This document shows, piece by piece, positions 1-11,000 of a stretch of DNA of 64,000 bases. The stretch's first letter is position 1, and every line of letters starts with the position of its first letter. The position numbers and the translations under genes are program-made. The stretch comes from Styela clava (lineage: Eukaryota; Chordata; Ascidiacea; Stolidobranchia; Styelidae). The notes under the pieces were generated by a model that saw only the letters and a list, made by a program, of their open reading frames with translations, was not told the origin of the DNA and made no database searches. The stretch covers positions 11,127,135-11,191,134 of the forward strand of contig NC_135255.1 of the NCBI RefSeq assembly GCF_964204865.1. The letters run 5' to 3'.

Positions 1-588
1 TTTATCTGTGTATGCATTTATGTCATAACAATGGCTGTTGTACTGCGATTGTTTTGTAGTAAGTAGCGTAAACAAAAACTCATGTTAGTTGTATGTCGTT
101 TACTTGCCGAACTTGCCTAATGTCAGTTGTAATATTTTTATTTTAAAGATTTGGCATTTAAATGTCTGAGAAACGTAAAAATGTTGGCGATGAACATTCC
201 AAAGTGCTTTGACAGAAGAAAATTTCTTTGTTAAGCATTATCCAAACCAGTAGCGAGGTCGCCCTATTTTGAGGTTTAATGTGGCGATTGTTTATGGGGG
301 AATATGAATGTCGGCCGCATGTGTGTAAACAAGTGTAAACCGCCGGCTCTGTGTGGAGGCACAGGTTTGAATCATGTGGGTTATTATTATGCGCCATAAG
401 TTGCATGACCGCAACTTATACAATTTCACTCAGCTATCGAATCTGATAAGCGGCATGAAATCCTTATTATCCAAATTAGCTCAAATCTTCAGTTTTATGT
501 TTTAGAATTGTGCAGGGGAAAATTCTGCATAATTCATGGAAAATAATTACCGGTACATGTTTATTTCATTTGGATTATTTTATTTCAG

Positions 589-3303
589 GGATTATATACA
601 AGTAAGATTAAAAATGCATGGGTTATATTATGTACCTAAGGGCAAAATTGAGTCATCTTTTTCAACTCTATTATCAACTTGTATTGTATATGTGTTACAG
701 AAAATGAAAAAGATCTACCTTCTCAACTACCAGCTGATATTGTTGATGTTTTGAAATCGACAAATCTGCCTCTCACGAAAGAAACGAGGCGTTTATTTCA
801 AGCACTAGCTGAGGTTGCTATATGACAAAATTTTAATATGTGTCAGCTTAGTTGTGTTCATCTTCTGTGGTGTAAATACCTGATTAAATAAGTTAGCTTC
901 TTATTAAGTGCTACCATGTGATTTCGTGGTGCTCCCGAAGTATGCGAACCAAGATGGCGGACATCGGATCGTAACATGGGTAACAGGTTAGGGTTAGGCG
1001 ATAATTTTTTTCCAATTTTCCTTATTTTAGTCCTATTATCAGTTCGAAAACTAGCCAAGAGCCTCCCGTATACCTAAAATTATGGCCTAACTCTAACCTA
1101 GTACACATATTACATTCCGATGTCCGCCATCTTGGTTCGCATACTTCGTGAGCCCCGATTTCGTTTTTGATAATTTTATGCAAAAAACATTTACTCTATT
1201 CCAATAGTGTGATAGTCTTCAAAATATCTTTTGCGTAAAATAATGGCACCTATTGTTTCTGTGAATTATAATAAATTTAAATTATGATATTATGAATCTA
1301 TTTCACTGTTTGTATACTATTTCTGAATAACAAAGTGCAATTCAATTAAAAATTTGAAATCTTTAATCTGTCAAAATGAATGTAGTCATTTAAGCTTTTT
1401 ACCTTCACTAGTCTGTGCTTTCATCACAGAATGAACAAAAAGACAGAAAGATTTGGTCAAAACTGGAGAAAAAAGCCGAATCCATGATGGAAAAGTTTGA
1501 ACAATTGCAGCAAAGTATTTTTAATGCTAAGAAAGAATCAGAAGATAGGAGAGATAAGATTCTAAAAGAAATGTACATTGTTCTCACAGATCAGAATGTT
1601 AGTATAAGTTTTATATAAATTAGGATTGAATCCTTATTGATGCTATTTTTTTTGCCTCTTATTTTCAAGCTAGTGAAGATATTATGGTGGTTTGCAATAA
1701 TTAGATGTTTTATTTTTTAGCAGTTGCAATAATGATATCGATTAATTTTTTTTTTTAAATATACCTTAAGAGAATATGCAAGACTTGGCAAACCTGATGA
1801 TTGTGACAGTGTTATTTGATGATAGGAAGCGCTATGTCTGTACTTACAGTTAAAAAGTGTGTCCTGACCACCCTTGTTCACTCCGATCGTTTCAGTGGAT
1901 CTCTTTACTTTTAACTGAGCTCAATGCAGATTCTTAAAAAAATTTGAATCACATCTTCCAGATAATTTTGGGATACACTTAATCCATTATTTTGTCAAAT
2001 TTTATTTATTATCAACATACAACTATTAATTTTTTTTTATCTAATTTCTGTTTTCTTTCAGCATTATGTTCCGAATCACTCCACATCCCATCTTGTGAAG
2101 ACCTTGGATGGTAGGTTTATTAACTTTTTTTTATATATAGGTCAAATTTTGAATATTTAATTATGCATCAGGCATATGTCAATAAGTTGGTATTAACATT
2201 ATTGGTCTTTATATGAACAAATGTTGAGTACTTTAAGCCCTAATATTTCTCTTTATTATCAAAATGTTGAAAATGTGAGACACGTCCAAACTAAAAAATC
2301 AAACTTACATTTTTGAGATGTTAAATTTTGGAGTTTGTGTAAATGTTGAGACCTAGTTATTTGATTCACTTTAATTTATTCGACGAAGGTTGATCTGCAA
2401 ATTATAAATCTAAAGTGTATTGTATAGTGGAAGGGGCCATGTTGTATGCTTTTTACAGAAAATTACCATGTGACAGCCCGATAGATTTCCATTATGTCCT
2501 CTTTCATTTTTCAAGCAGAAAAAAAATTTTGTGAAGATATCCATGAAGAAGAAGATGACGAAGTACCTGAAATATGTGGGGCCTGTGGGAATCCAGCAAA
2601 TAGTGAATGCACTGGATGTAGAAAAGCAACATACTGTTCTACGGAATGTCAAGAAATGGTGGGTCAGGGGTCATAATGATTTTTCAAACAATCTTATGCT
2701 GCTATCGAGAACATTGACATATTGCTGTTACTTGAACATACGACTAAACTATAGAATAGATTAAATCCAAGTATTTTAAAAACTAAATGTTTGTTGGAGA
2801 AGGTTCACTGATAATTTGAATGGTGTAAATTTGAATCCCAATACCAGATTGTCGAGGATAACAAGAGTATGTTTTTGAGTCACCCTCTCCAATGGAATCA
2901 TTGTTAGTTGGTTGAATCGCTTTTATTGTCATGGACTCATGACCAACTTTAAAAAGCAACTTACTCTCTCTTGGACTGATGGCCCCCGTCGTTCACAACA
3001 ATTATTACTCTAAAACACTGGTTCTCAAACTAGTGTGGCCCCTTATTAAAATTTGTCAAGTCTCCTACCCAACCTGAAAAATAACTAGCTAACAATGAGC
3101 TACAAATAACAGATAGTAAGGCGAAAGTATACGGTATTTTATTCAAAAATACCTCGACAGTTGGCGGAAAGGTAAAAAACAAGCCCTAGTTAGCATATTA
3201 TATTTAACTGTTTCAGGATTGGAACCGGGGACACAGAGATGTATGCAGAAGCCTTGCAAATCAAGATTCGAATAGCAGCACTAACACTGAGATACAGATG
3301 TGA
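589..3303 (+). CDS. DEAF1-like MYND zinc-finger protein, C-terminal part (5' end outside or unresolved)
   Basis: Exons that join in phase: 701-813, 1430-1597, 2062-2110, 2519-2658 and 3217-3303 (stop TGA). A 13-nt microexon at 589-601 also fits the phase but is uncertain. The 1430-1597 exon is a charged helix, probably coiled coil (AESMMEKFEQLQQSIFNAKK), followed by an acidic stretch. The last two exons make a complete MYND finger: CGACG, SECTGC, YCSTECQ, then DWNRGHRDVC, giving all eight Cys/His ligands. The protein ends about 15 residues later. Family knowledge: DEAF1 is a nuclear transcription factor with an N-terminal SAND domain and a C-terminal MYND finger that binds co-repressors; its finger also reads SECTGC and is preceded by a similar helix. 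The SAND domain is not in this window. An intron holds a MITE (928-1156). AATAAA lies at 3303 and 3661. Another MYND-finger family is possible; I am fairly sure of the finger and less sure of the name. Confidence 0.62.
928..1156. mobile_element. MITE, GGNGCTCC-terminus family, copy 1
   Basis: A 229 bp element with inverted termini of about 40 bp (GGTGCTCCCGAAGTATGCGA against the mirrored GGGGCTCACGAAGTATGCGA, continuing into AAGATGGCGGACATCGG). It is bounded by a perfect 8 bp target duplication, gatttcgt, at 920-927 and 1157-1164. It contains two TTAGGG-like units inside. It has no coding capacity and sits in the first resolved intron of the DEAF1-like gene. Confidence 0.85.
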
Positions 3304-5033
3304 ATAAATAATGTTATCTTGGTACAATGAAAGTCAAGGGAGTGTTGAGTCGACTCCAGAATGTGCTAAAATTTCAATCACTCAAATGACTCTATGTTCA
3401 ATCAAAAACTGAATTTTTGTGCAAAAACAACGAATTTATTTTTAAAAGACAAGTTTCATCACAATAATATTATACAATAACTTTTCCCTCGATGAATAGT
3501 TACAATCAGCTTAGCATTCAATTAGCCATTTGTAATGAAGTGACGTTTTTTTCTTATAGAAATAGTCATGTACGAATCCCAGTAATAGATACCAAAGGCT
3601 TTGTTATATTTGCTGTAATCTTAATTTGTTATATCTGGATTCTCATCTCAATCATGTTTTAATAAATTGCATTACACTTTGCAGATAAAGATTGTGTGTT
3701 GTTGTTGTTGTTTAGTATTATTTAGTTGGATGTTGGAATAATATGAGTGGCTTTGCAATGTTAGCCCAATAGCAAATCCGGTAAGAATTGTGCATTGTAT
3801 ATGTACATGAGCCCTCTGTTTTCCTAAGCGTGGAATACTATTTCCATAAGTAATCTCTCAGTGCTTTTTCTGAAAAGTTCACTTCGAAAATACATTTGAC
3901 TTTAATTCTAAAACCAAATATATTTCTTCTTTTCCGACGAAAAAGCTCAATTCGCGAATTTCGCAGACTATGGTCTGCAAGCATAGGAAGTCTGTCGATC
4001 TTATCGACGCCTACAATAGGATGAGGGGTTTTTAAACCTTCTATAGACCCTAAATCAAAACTTTATCGACTGAATCAGATAATATTTCAATATTCAATAA
4101 TAATCAACATTCGTTTCACCTAAGACGTCCCATGAATGTATGTTGATTGTCCCGCCAGGCTTTAGTTTAGATACACAGGAGATATCTGGATGCCGGAAAC
4201 AATTCCGTATGTCCCGTGATTGAAACAAGCTAACGTTGGTTGCGCAAACAAGGTAATCAACTTCAAAATAATTAATACATCGTATTATGAACTGATTTTC
4301 ATTAGATTAGTCAAAGATCCAATTATTTTTATGCCTTTGTGCAGATGGGCAGGCTTGAAACAGGCAAATGTTATACAACGCTATCTTTTAAATTCGATGA
4401 AAGTCAACTGCTACGCAGCTCTAGTTTTTTTGCCAGTAATATTTTATGAACGTATATATATTAATATATTTAAAAAACATATATACTTTACTTTTACTGA
4501 TTCTTCATTATTATGTTTAATTATTGAATATTTGGGTATACGGAACTGATTGAACGTAGATTAGTTTTGATTTCAAAAGAGATTATATTCATTCATGCTA
4601 TAGGTAATGCACACCAAGTTATAAAATAAATAAAAGTATTGTATCCAACATTAATTGCATTCAGTCACGTAAAAGACCAAGTTGATAACGCTTCGAAATG
4701 AAAGTTCGATTTTTTGTGGAATCCCCATAGGGCCAGGGAAATAATTGATCGTCCACAATAGTGTGAAAGAAAAACGCAAAAGAGAAATTAATTGTCTGTA
4801 GAATACGATGGACGGACGAATAATCAAAGTCAGCAGTGTAAGTTTATTATTGTAAACGTATGTTTAGATATACCATCTTTAGCAGTGATGGTAAAGTTCA
4901 TTCATTTTCATAGCGAAACCTAAGTGATTTACGCTATTTTATTACACTACAGATCATGAGATATTCACTCGCAAATAGAATAAATAGTTTAATTTGAAAG
5001 TTAGTAATCTAGAATATTGCCTTGGTAAACATT
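3304..5033. other. 3' flank of the DEAF1-like gene and intergenic DNA
   Basis: The probable 3' UTR runs to an AATAAA at 3661-3666. The rest is AT-rich with no supported gene; the open frame around 4220-4549 has no recognisable features. A hAT-like terminus (cactggttctcaaac) lies at about 3016 in the preceding intron, with no partner found. Confidence 0.5.
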
Positions 5034-6553
5034 ATGGAAACTACTGTACCTACTGATGATTTGCACTTGGAGGTAACAGAATGTTTGGTGTGCGATAAGC
5101 ACGATGAACTACACGTCGAGGAAGATGTCCAGTAAGTAAAGGATAATAATATACGGTTTGCTTTCCCGCAGATTATAAGCTGGGTGCAACAAATACAGAT
5201 TAACTACGTTATCCTTTTGTAATAGTATTGAGTCTTGTTTGAGATTTTAATTTTTTTTTTTTTTCAAGGATTTGTGGAAAATAAAGAGCAGTCTAAATGG
5301 AGTTTGCTAAGAATTAAAACAGGCTGTATTTGTACTGCAGTTAGTACATTACGAATCCTATAACCACCAATGGGAGGGCGTCTATATTAAATATTTGGTG
5401 CTCCCAAAGTATTCGTACCAAGATGGCGCACAACCTAAAGATATATATGTACCAGGTCATGGGTTTCAGGTTGTGCGTCATCTTGTTAGGAATACTTCCC
5501 GAGCGCCAAATATTTGACTTGGTATATAACATATATAATTTAATTTATATATCATTGTACTTCAGCAAAATCTTACCGTGGGTGCTAGTGCCTCTCGCTC
5601 TTGTATCTGCTGGATTATTCATGCTATATTGTTGGAAGAAAGTCAGAGTAACAGGAGGGCAGGACCAAGTTTTAGCTGACAACGTTGTGGATAGCTTCAG
5701 GCCTATTTTACCACCCACACAACCGCGAATTTGTAATGTAAGTATTTGGAGCACTGGGATTTACCCAATGTTGCCAGTCTTTTGAGTATTAATGACACTG
5801 AGATACATGTGACATGCCCTGTTTATGGCCCATTCTTATTTATCTATTTATTCAATATATTTCGTCCAAATGTCACCCGTGTTTTGCTCTTGTAATAAAT
5901 TAAATTTATTTCCATTCGCATTCATCTCTTATTCTTAATACTTGAAAAGTAGCCTCTAGTTAACCGTTAAGCATTATGATCACCCAAGTTGCTCATCATT
6001 TTCATGTAGTAACGGACACTGTTTGTCTATTCTTTATGTTTCTTATGTTTCATCCAACTATTTACCACGTGAGAACCGCTGGGTGACTAAAATAAATTTT
6101 CATTTCATGTTGTGTGATGAATATAGTAGCCTACCGTGTGTATTTAATATAGGCCTACTCTGCTCAGTTTTTATTTTATTTGTCTTTTTTGCGCATACAC
6201 ATTTTCTCCATATCCAGTCTTAAAATGGTATTTTAATTTTACCTAGTTAATTCCATAGTATAAGTAACTAAGTGCATTCTTGGCGACCATGACTTATCGA
6301 GTGCGATATCTGCCCGGCCAGGTTATGACCTATGCGTGCACGCTCAATGCTCGTCTATTTAGATCCAATTTTTCGATCCAAAGATAGATATGATTATATG
6401 TATTTTCATATCAACAACATTGACAACAATCAAAACAATTCACTGACTTTCATATCTTCATCAACTCATTATATTTTCCAGGTAAAAGTTCATGAAGTAA
6501 ATGAAAACGCAGTTAACAAATCAAAGCTCCAGAACAGGGAGTTGGCATCATAA
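5034..6553 (+). CDS. Small single-pass membrane protein, family unknown
   Basis: Three exons that join in phase: 5034-5131, 5566-5737 and 6482-6553, each with good donor (gtaagt twice) and acceptor sites, giving about 113 residues. The N-terminal 34 residues are acidic, with a CLVCDKHDE pair of cysteines. One hydrophobic segment follows (about residues 36-55, ILPWVLVPLALVSAGLFMLY), then CWKK and a basic, then polar, tail of about 55 residues. The acidic-outside, basic-inside pattern suggests the N terminus faces the lumen or exterior without a cleaved signal peptide. I do not recognise the family and assign no function. Intron 1 carries MITE copy 2. A candidate poly(A) signal is at 7020-7025. 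The splice phase consistency is the main support; conservation was not testable here. Confidence 0.55.
5397..5507. mobile_element. MITE, GGNGCTCC-terminus family, copy 2
   Basis: A 111 bp element, almost all inverted repeat (GGTGCTCCCAAAGTATTCGT... against mirrored GGCGCTCGGGAAGTATTCCT...). It is flanked by a perfect 8 bp duplication, aaatattt, at 5389-5396 and 5508-5515. It lies in intron 1 of the small membrane-protein gene. Confidence 0.85.
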
Positions 6554-8008
6554 AATCGACATCACGATACCTACGCTTTACAATCAGGATGACAAAAATG
6601 TTTCTTCGTCTGTTTAATTTTTCTTTTTTGTTCAATTTTTTTCTCTGCACTATAATCATTATACTCAAGTTTTTCTCATTCCACATTTACACACAGTTTG
6701 TCTGATGAAATCCCGAGTGCAAATAGACGTACCCACTTAGACGTACGAAATGTACATCTGGTTTGACATTGTTTACATTTTTATTGCGCACCCCATGTTT
6801 CTTGCAATATCTGATATGCGACTAAACTAACCATAGTTAGTAATTAAGTTGAAATTGGATTGTTTCAGTTTCATCATTACAGTGATTTACATTTATGAAA
6901 TATTATTCTTATAACAATGTATGAATTTACCTCATTTTTCGATGCTGCTGTCTATTTACTTAATCTCATCGTTAACACGACAGCAGAAACTATCTTTGGA
7001 AATAAGAATTGAAAATATAAATAAAATCTTGTTTTACGATACAAATGGTGATGCCAGAAAATGAACGATAGCACAGAAGATTTAGCTTTTTTTACGCCAT
7101 ATACTATAAAATAATTGAATGAACCGATGACATCTTTCTGCGTGAATTTCCATATTCATACGAATGAAACATTATAAATAACTTGTCAATGATTGAGTTT
7201 TATTGTAATCGATAATACATTCTTTATATTTGGGGAAGAATTGTGGTCCGTGATAATTGTATTCGAATCTGTTTATTTAAACACATTTTAAAAGTTTAAT
7301 TTTTTCGTAACAGTATTTGATTAAGTGTCGAATTGTTAATTATTTATACTTATTCTCTTTTCTGTCATGCTGTTACATTGTATATCCATTTTTACAATAT
7401 AATGTTACTTTATCAACTTCTGAGATGAAGTTTTGCGATTTGTCGTGAAAGTCATTTCGCCAGTTAAATATAAGTTTAAATCGGCGCTGCAAACGTTCGA
7501 GACCGAAGTAAACAGAACCATATTACAGAGCATTGGATCTGACCCCTACACTACACCCTCAAGGACTTGCTATCGAATTGCGGTGTTTTTATCTTGAACT
7601 TTTGTTTATAAATTTCAACAAAATGACCTAGTACATAACATAATATTGAAGAATGTTATTGAAGAAGTCTTGAGGGTCTAAAAAGTGTTTTAAGCTGCGA
7701 AAAATTGATATGTATGATACAAAATATGTCTTTTTTACACTTACCCCCCCCCCCCCCTGACTACGCACCTGTCAGTGATAGACGGCGCAAAATCAAGGGA
7801 TTAGCGATTAGCGAGTATCAATGATCGTTGGTTATTTACAATAGGATACCACGCACTGAACAGACACACGACTTCCTGCAATTGTACGCTTCTTAGTATA
7901 AGTCGAACCATATGTTACTGCTATCCAGCTGTAAACGTCGATTACGTTATATCGTGTTATACTGAAGTTTCAATTAGGTTTTGATTGTTGACGAAAGGGG
8001 ACTGCACA
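6554..8008. other. Intergenic, no gene seen
   Basis: AT-rich sequence containing the probable 3' UTR of the upstream gene. A 16-base C tract lies near 7743. No gene supported. Confidence 0.5.
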
Positions 8009-11000
8009 ATGGTACGAGGATTATTTTGTCTGTGGCTCGTGTATGCCATTTTTCTATTGCTAACCAAAGCCGATGACAATGAAGATAGAAAAAAAGGAGC
8101 CTACATGGAAAGTAATGCTTTTACCTTTATTACATAGGAATGGGAAAGTACCAGTTGTAGAAAAAAAAGACCCTGTTATAATTTCTATAAGATAACAATA
8201 AGTGATTGCAGTTAGTATATTCGCTCGGTAGGTAAATCAAATTTAACGAAAGTTAATATAATCATCAAAATGTTCTAATCTGGCGATCATATATTTATTA
8301 TACTATTATATGGAAACATATATATATAATCCCCATAAGGCCATCTAAACTCATTCTGGGGAATGAAATCCGACGAGATGCAAGGGGTTCAAAGGTGTAT
8401 GTTGTTGAGCGGTTATCCGCTTGTTTCTATTCATTTTTTTAACCTGTTCAAGTCAGCACTGTTTATTATGATAACAGCAATCCGGAATCAGTTGAAGACC
8501 TATGTATCACCTTCATCGGTTGACTTTTTCTCCGATATTTTGGCTAAAAAAATATACACAAATTATGAGTTCAAAGTTGTTTTGCCACCGAAAGGTACAC
8601 AATGCTATTTTCAAGAAGTGAAGAAAATGGTCTCATTGCAATTCGAATTTCAGGTTAGAATACTATTAATTTCCAGTTTTATCTGACGTATTTCGAGAGT
8701 CGATATTATAAAAAGTAATTTGAATAAAGACAAGAGAGCTATGCTCAAATATATGGACACGTAGCGCCACCCAATGGCAATAATTTTGATGACGTCATAG
8801 CGAAAAAAAAGTAATAGCCTTCTGGTCCAGTATTCGAAGAGAAAAGCGATTTTTTAAAAATGATGGAGACAAATAATAACAATAACAACATAATCTTGAA
8901 ACGATCGTTATGTCCACTACGTGTCCGAAAAAGCATCCTGCACCCGTGCTTTTGCGTTGTATTTAGTTAATGGATGTTGTGAAGACAATGAAATTATGAA
9001 TCGAGTTATTAATGTACGTTGGTTGATGATTATACTTCTTGGCCGATATGGAAATAGCGGGACTAGTTGTATTCATCAACTCAAATATTACAATACATAT
9101 TGTTTAGGGAAGAAATAGCCTATTTTAGATGCAATGAATGTAGATGAAAGTTGCGAGAAATCGCCGGTATCTAGTGTTATGACAATAAATAATTAACATG
9201 GCGAATAAAACTGCATATTTAAGGAGTTTGCATTAAATCCCACTTTTCATTCTCAACATTATTTTGACTGCCATTTCCTCTAACTTTCAGTGTGTCTCAG
9301 CACCTAGTTTCAGGGGTGAACCAGTAGTATCCGCATGGATTTCTCATTTACAAACAGGTAAAACGGTACAAACTGTCGACGAGCAGAGAAAGGGAGAAAT
9401 GCAACTGGCTGTGAAGGAAGTCGGTTAGTTATTTTACGTATTCGTTAAAAATCAGCATGAAAACATCCATTTGAAAGATGTGCAAAATGCAAGTCAACAC
9501 AGGGTCTTGCTATAACACGTTTTATTATTAAATTTAAAAATAATTAGATGATTTCAAAATCGAATCGAATATTTTTTCGAATTGATTCGATATTTAAATT
9601 AATACAACGACGTAATTGTATGTGACCTATTTGTTGTAACGGGTTTTTCAGACACTTAAATTACTAATAACATAGAATGCATCGCTCTGTCAGTTCGCTG
9701 AGTTGTCACCCACAAAAAGAAATGTTTCAATAACTCACGAGGAACAAAAGAGTGATATGTCACATGCATTTTAAAAATATGGCTTCAATAAAAAATTTGA
9801 GTAGTTCGCCTTGACCTTCGGCGGACAAAAAAAACGGCGATTCGAAATTTTCGTCTGAACCGATTCGAAATGCCTAGCCCCAAATTTGGTGATCCCGAAG
9901 TATTCGTACAAAGATGGCACACAACCTGAACATAGCATGTGTAACAAACAGGATAGGGTTGTTCAGGTTGTGCGTCATCTTAGAACGAATACTCTCGGAG
10001 CGCCCTAAATTTGATAGGTAAACGATATAGCGTATAGCCTATAGTACTAACTATAAATTTGAAGGAAAACTACGGCATAAAAATGGTTTGTTGTATTTTG
10101 TTACATCTGAAACTATATAGGAATATCTTCTAAAACAAACATTTAGCCAAGTGCTGGTATAATTGAAAAGTACTTGCAGAAACCACAAAAACTTCTGTAT
10201 TTTGTATATTTCAAAATTGCACAGAAATATCTTTATTTTCCTGCTTTTACTGAAAGATTAATTATGTTTTAGACGCACGAAACATGCGTGATAGACCTTC
10301 ATACCACCATGTCATATTAACAAAGTTAACAATCTGTTTTAAACCCATGTCAGGTACTTACGGATTTTGCGTGGAAAATAAGGGGCGAGATCCTAGATTT
10401 GTACAACTCTCATTTGAAATGCTAAACACGGGTGATATACCGAGATTTCATTTGGAGAATCAAGCTGGGAATGATTCTATGTATCACATATACGTGAGTA
10501 GGAAATAATAGTTGAGAACATTTAGTTTGTAATTTGTAAATGAATTGATTTACATTGAAATAAGGCTTTACCTATAAAACAAAAATGACGTATATATTTG
10601 GCAAGTTTTGCCCAATGTTTTAGCATAGTAAGAAATGTAAATACTTTGGTTAACGAATTGACGTTGTTATGGATGTATTCGGTCACCGTAGATTTAGTAC
10701 AAGCTACCGGTATGTAAGAAGCTACTATATTCTTAGAATAACCTGTTTGGCTTGAATAGCCAATTTATTACACTATGAGCATGAGATTTGAACACGAGCT
10801 ATCAAACTTGTAATGCCAACATAGCCAAGTCCGACCTTTCAAGAACCAAAATTTTTTAAGTTATAGCCTATAGCACAGCGGTTCCCAACCTTTTTTATGT
10901 CGCGGCACACTATTGAGCTATTCAAATATTCGCAGCACACCTATCACAAAACAGGAACATTTCCTACTCATGAAGTCAAACTACCCCGTATTTAAAGTGG

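Noticed and set aside
985-1000. Telomere-like TTAGGG units
   Set aside because: Only two units, and the same word recurs inside a related repeat at 54225; it is part of the MITE, not a telomeric tract.
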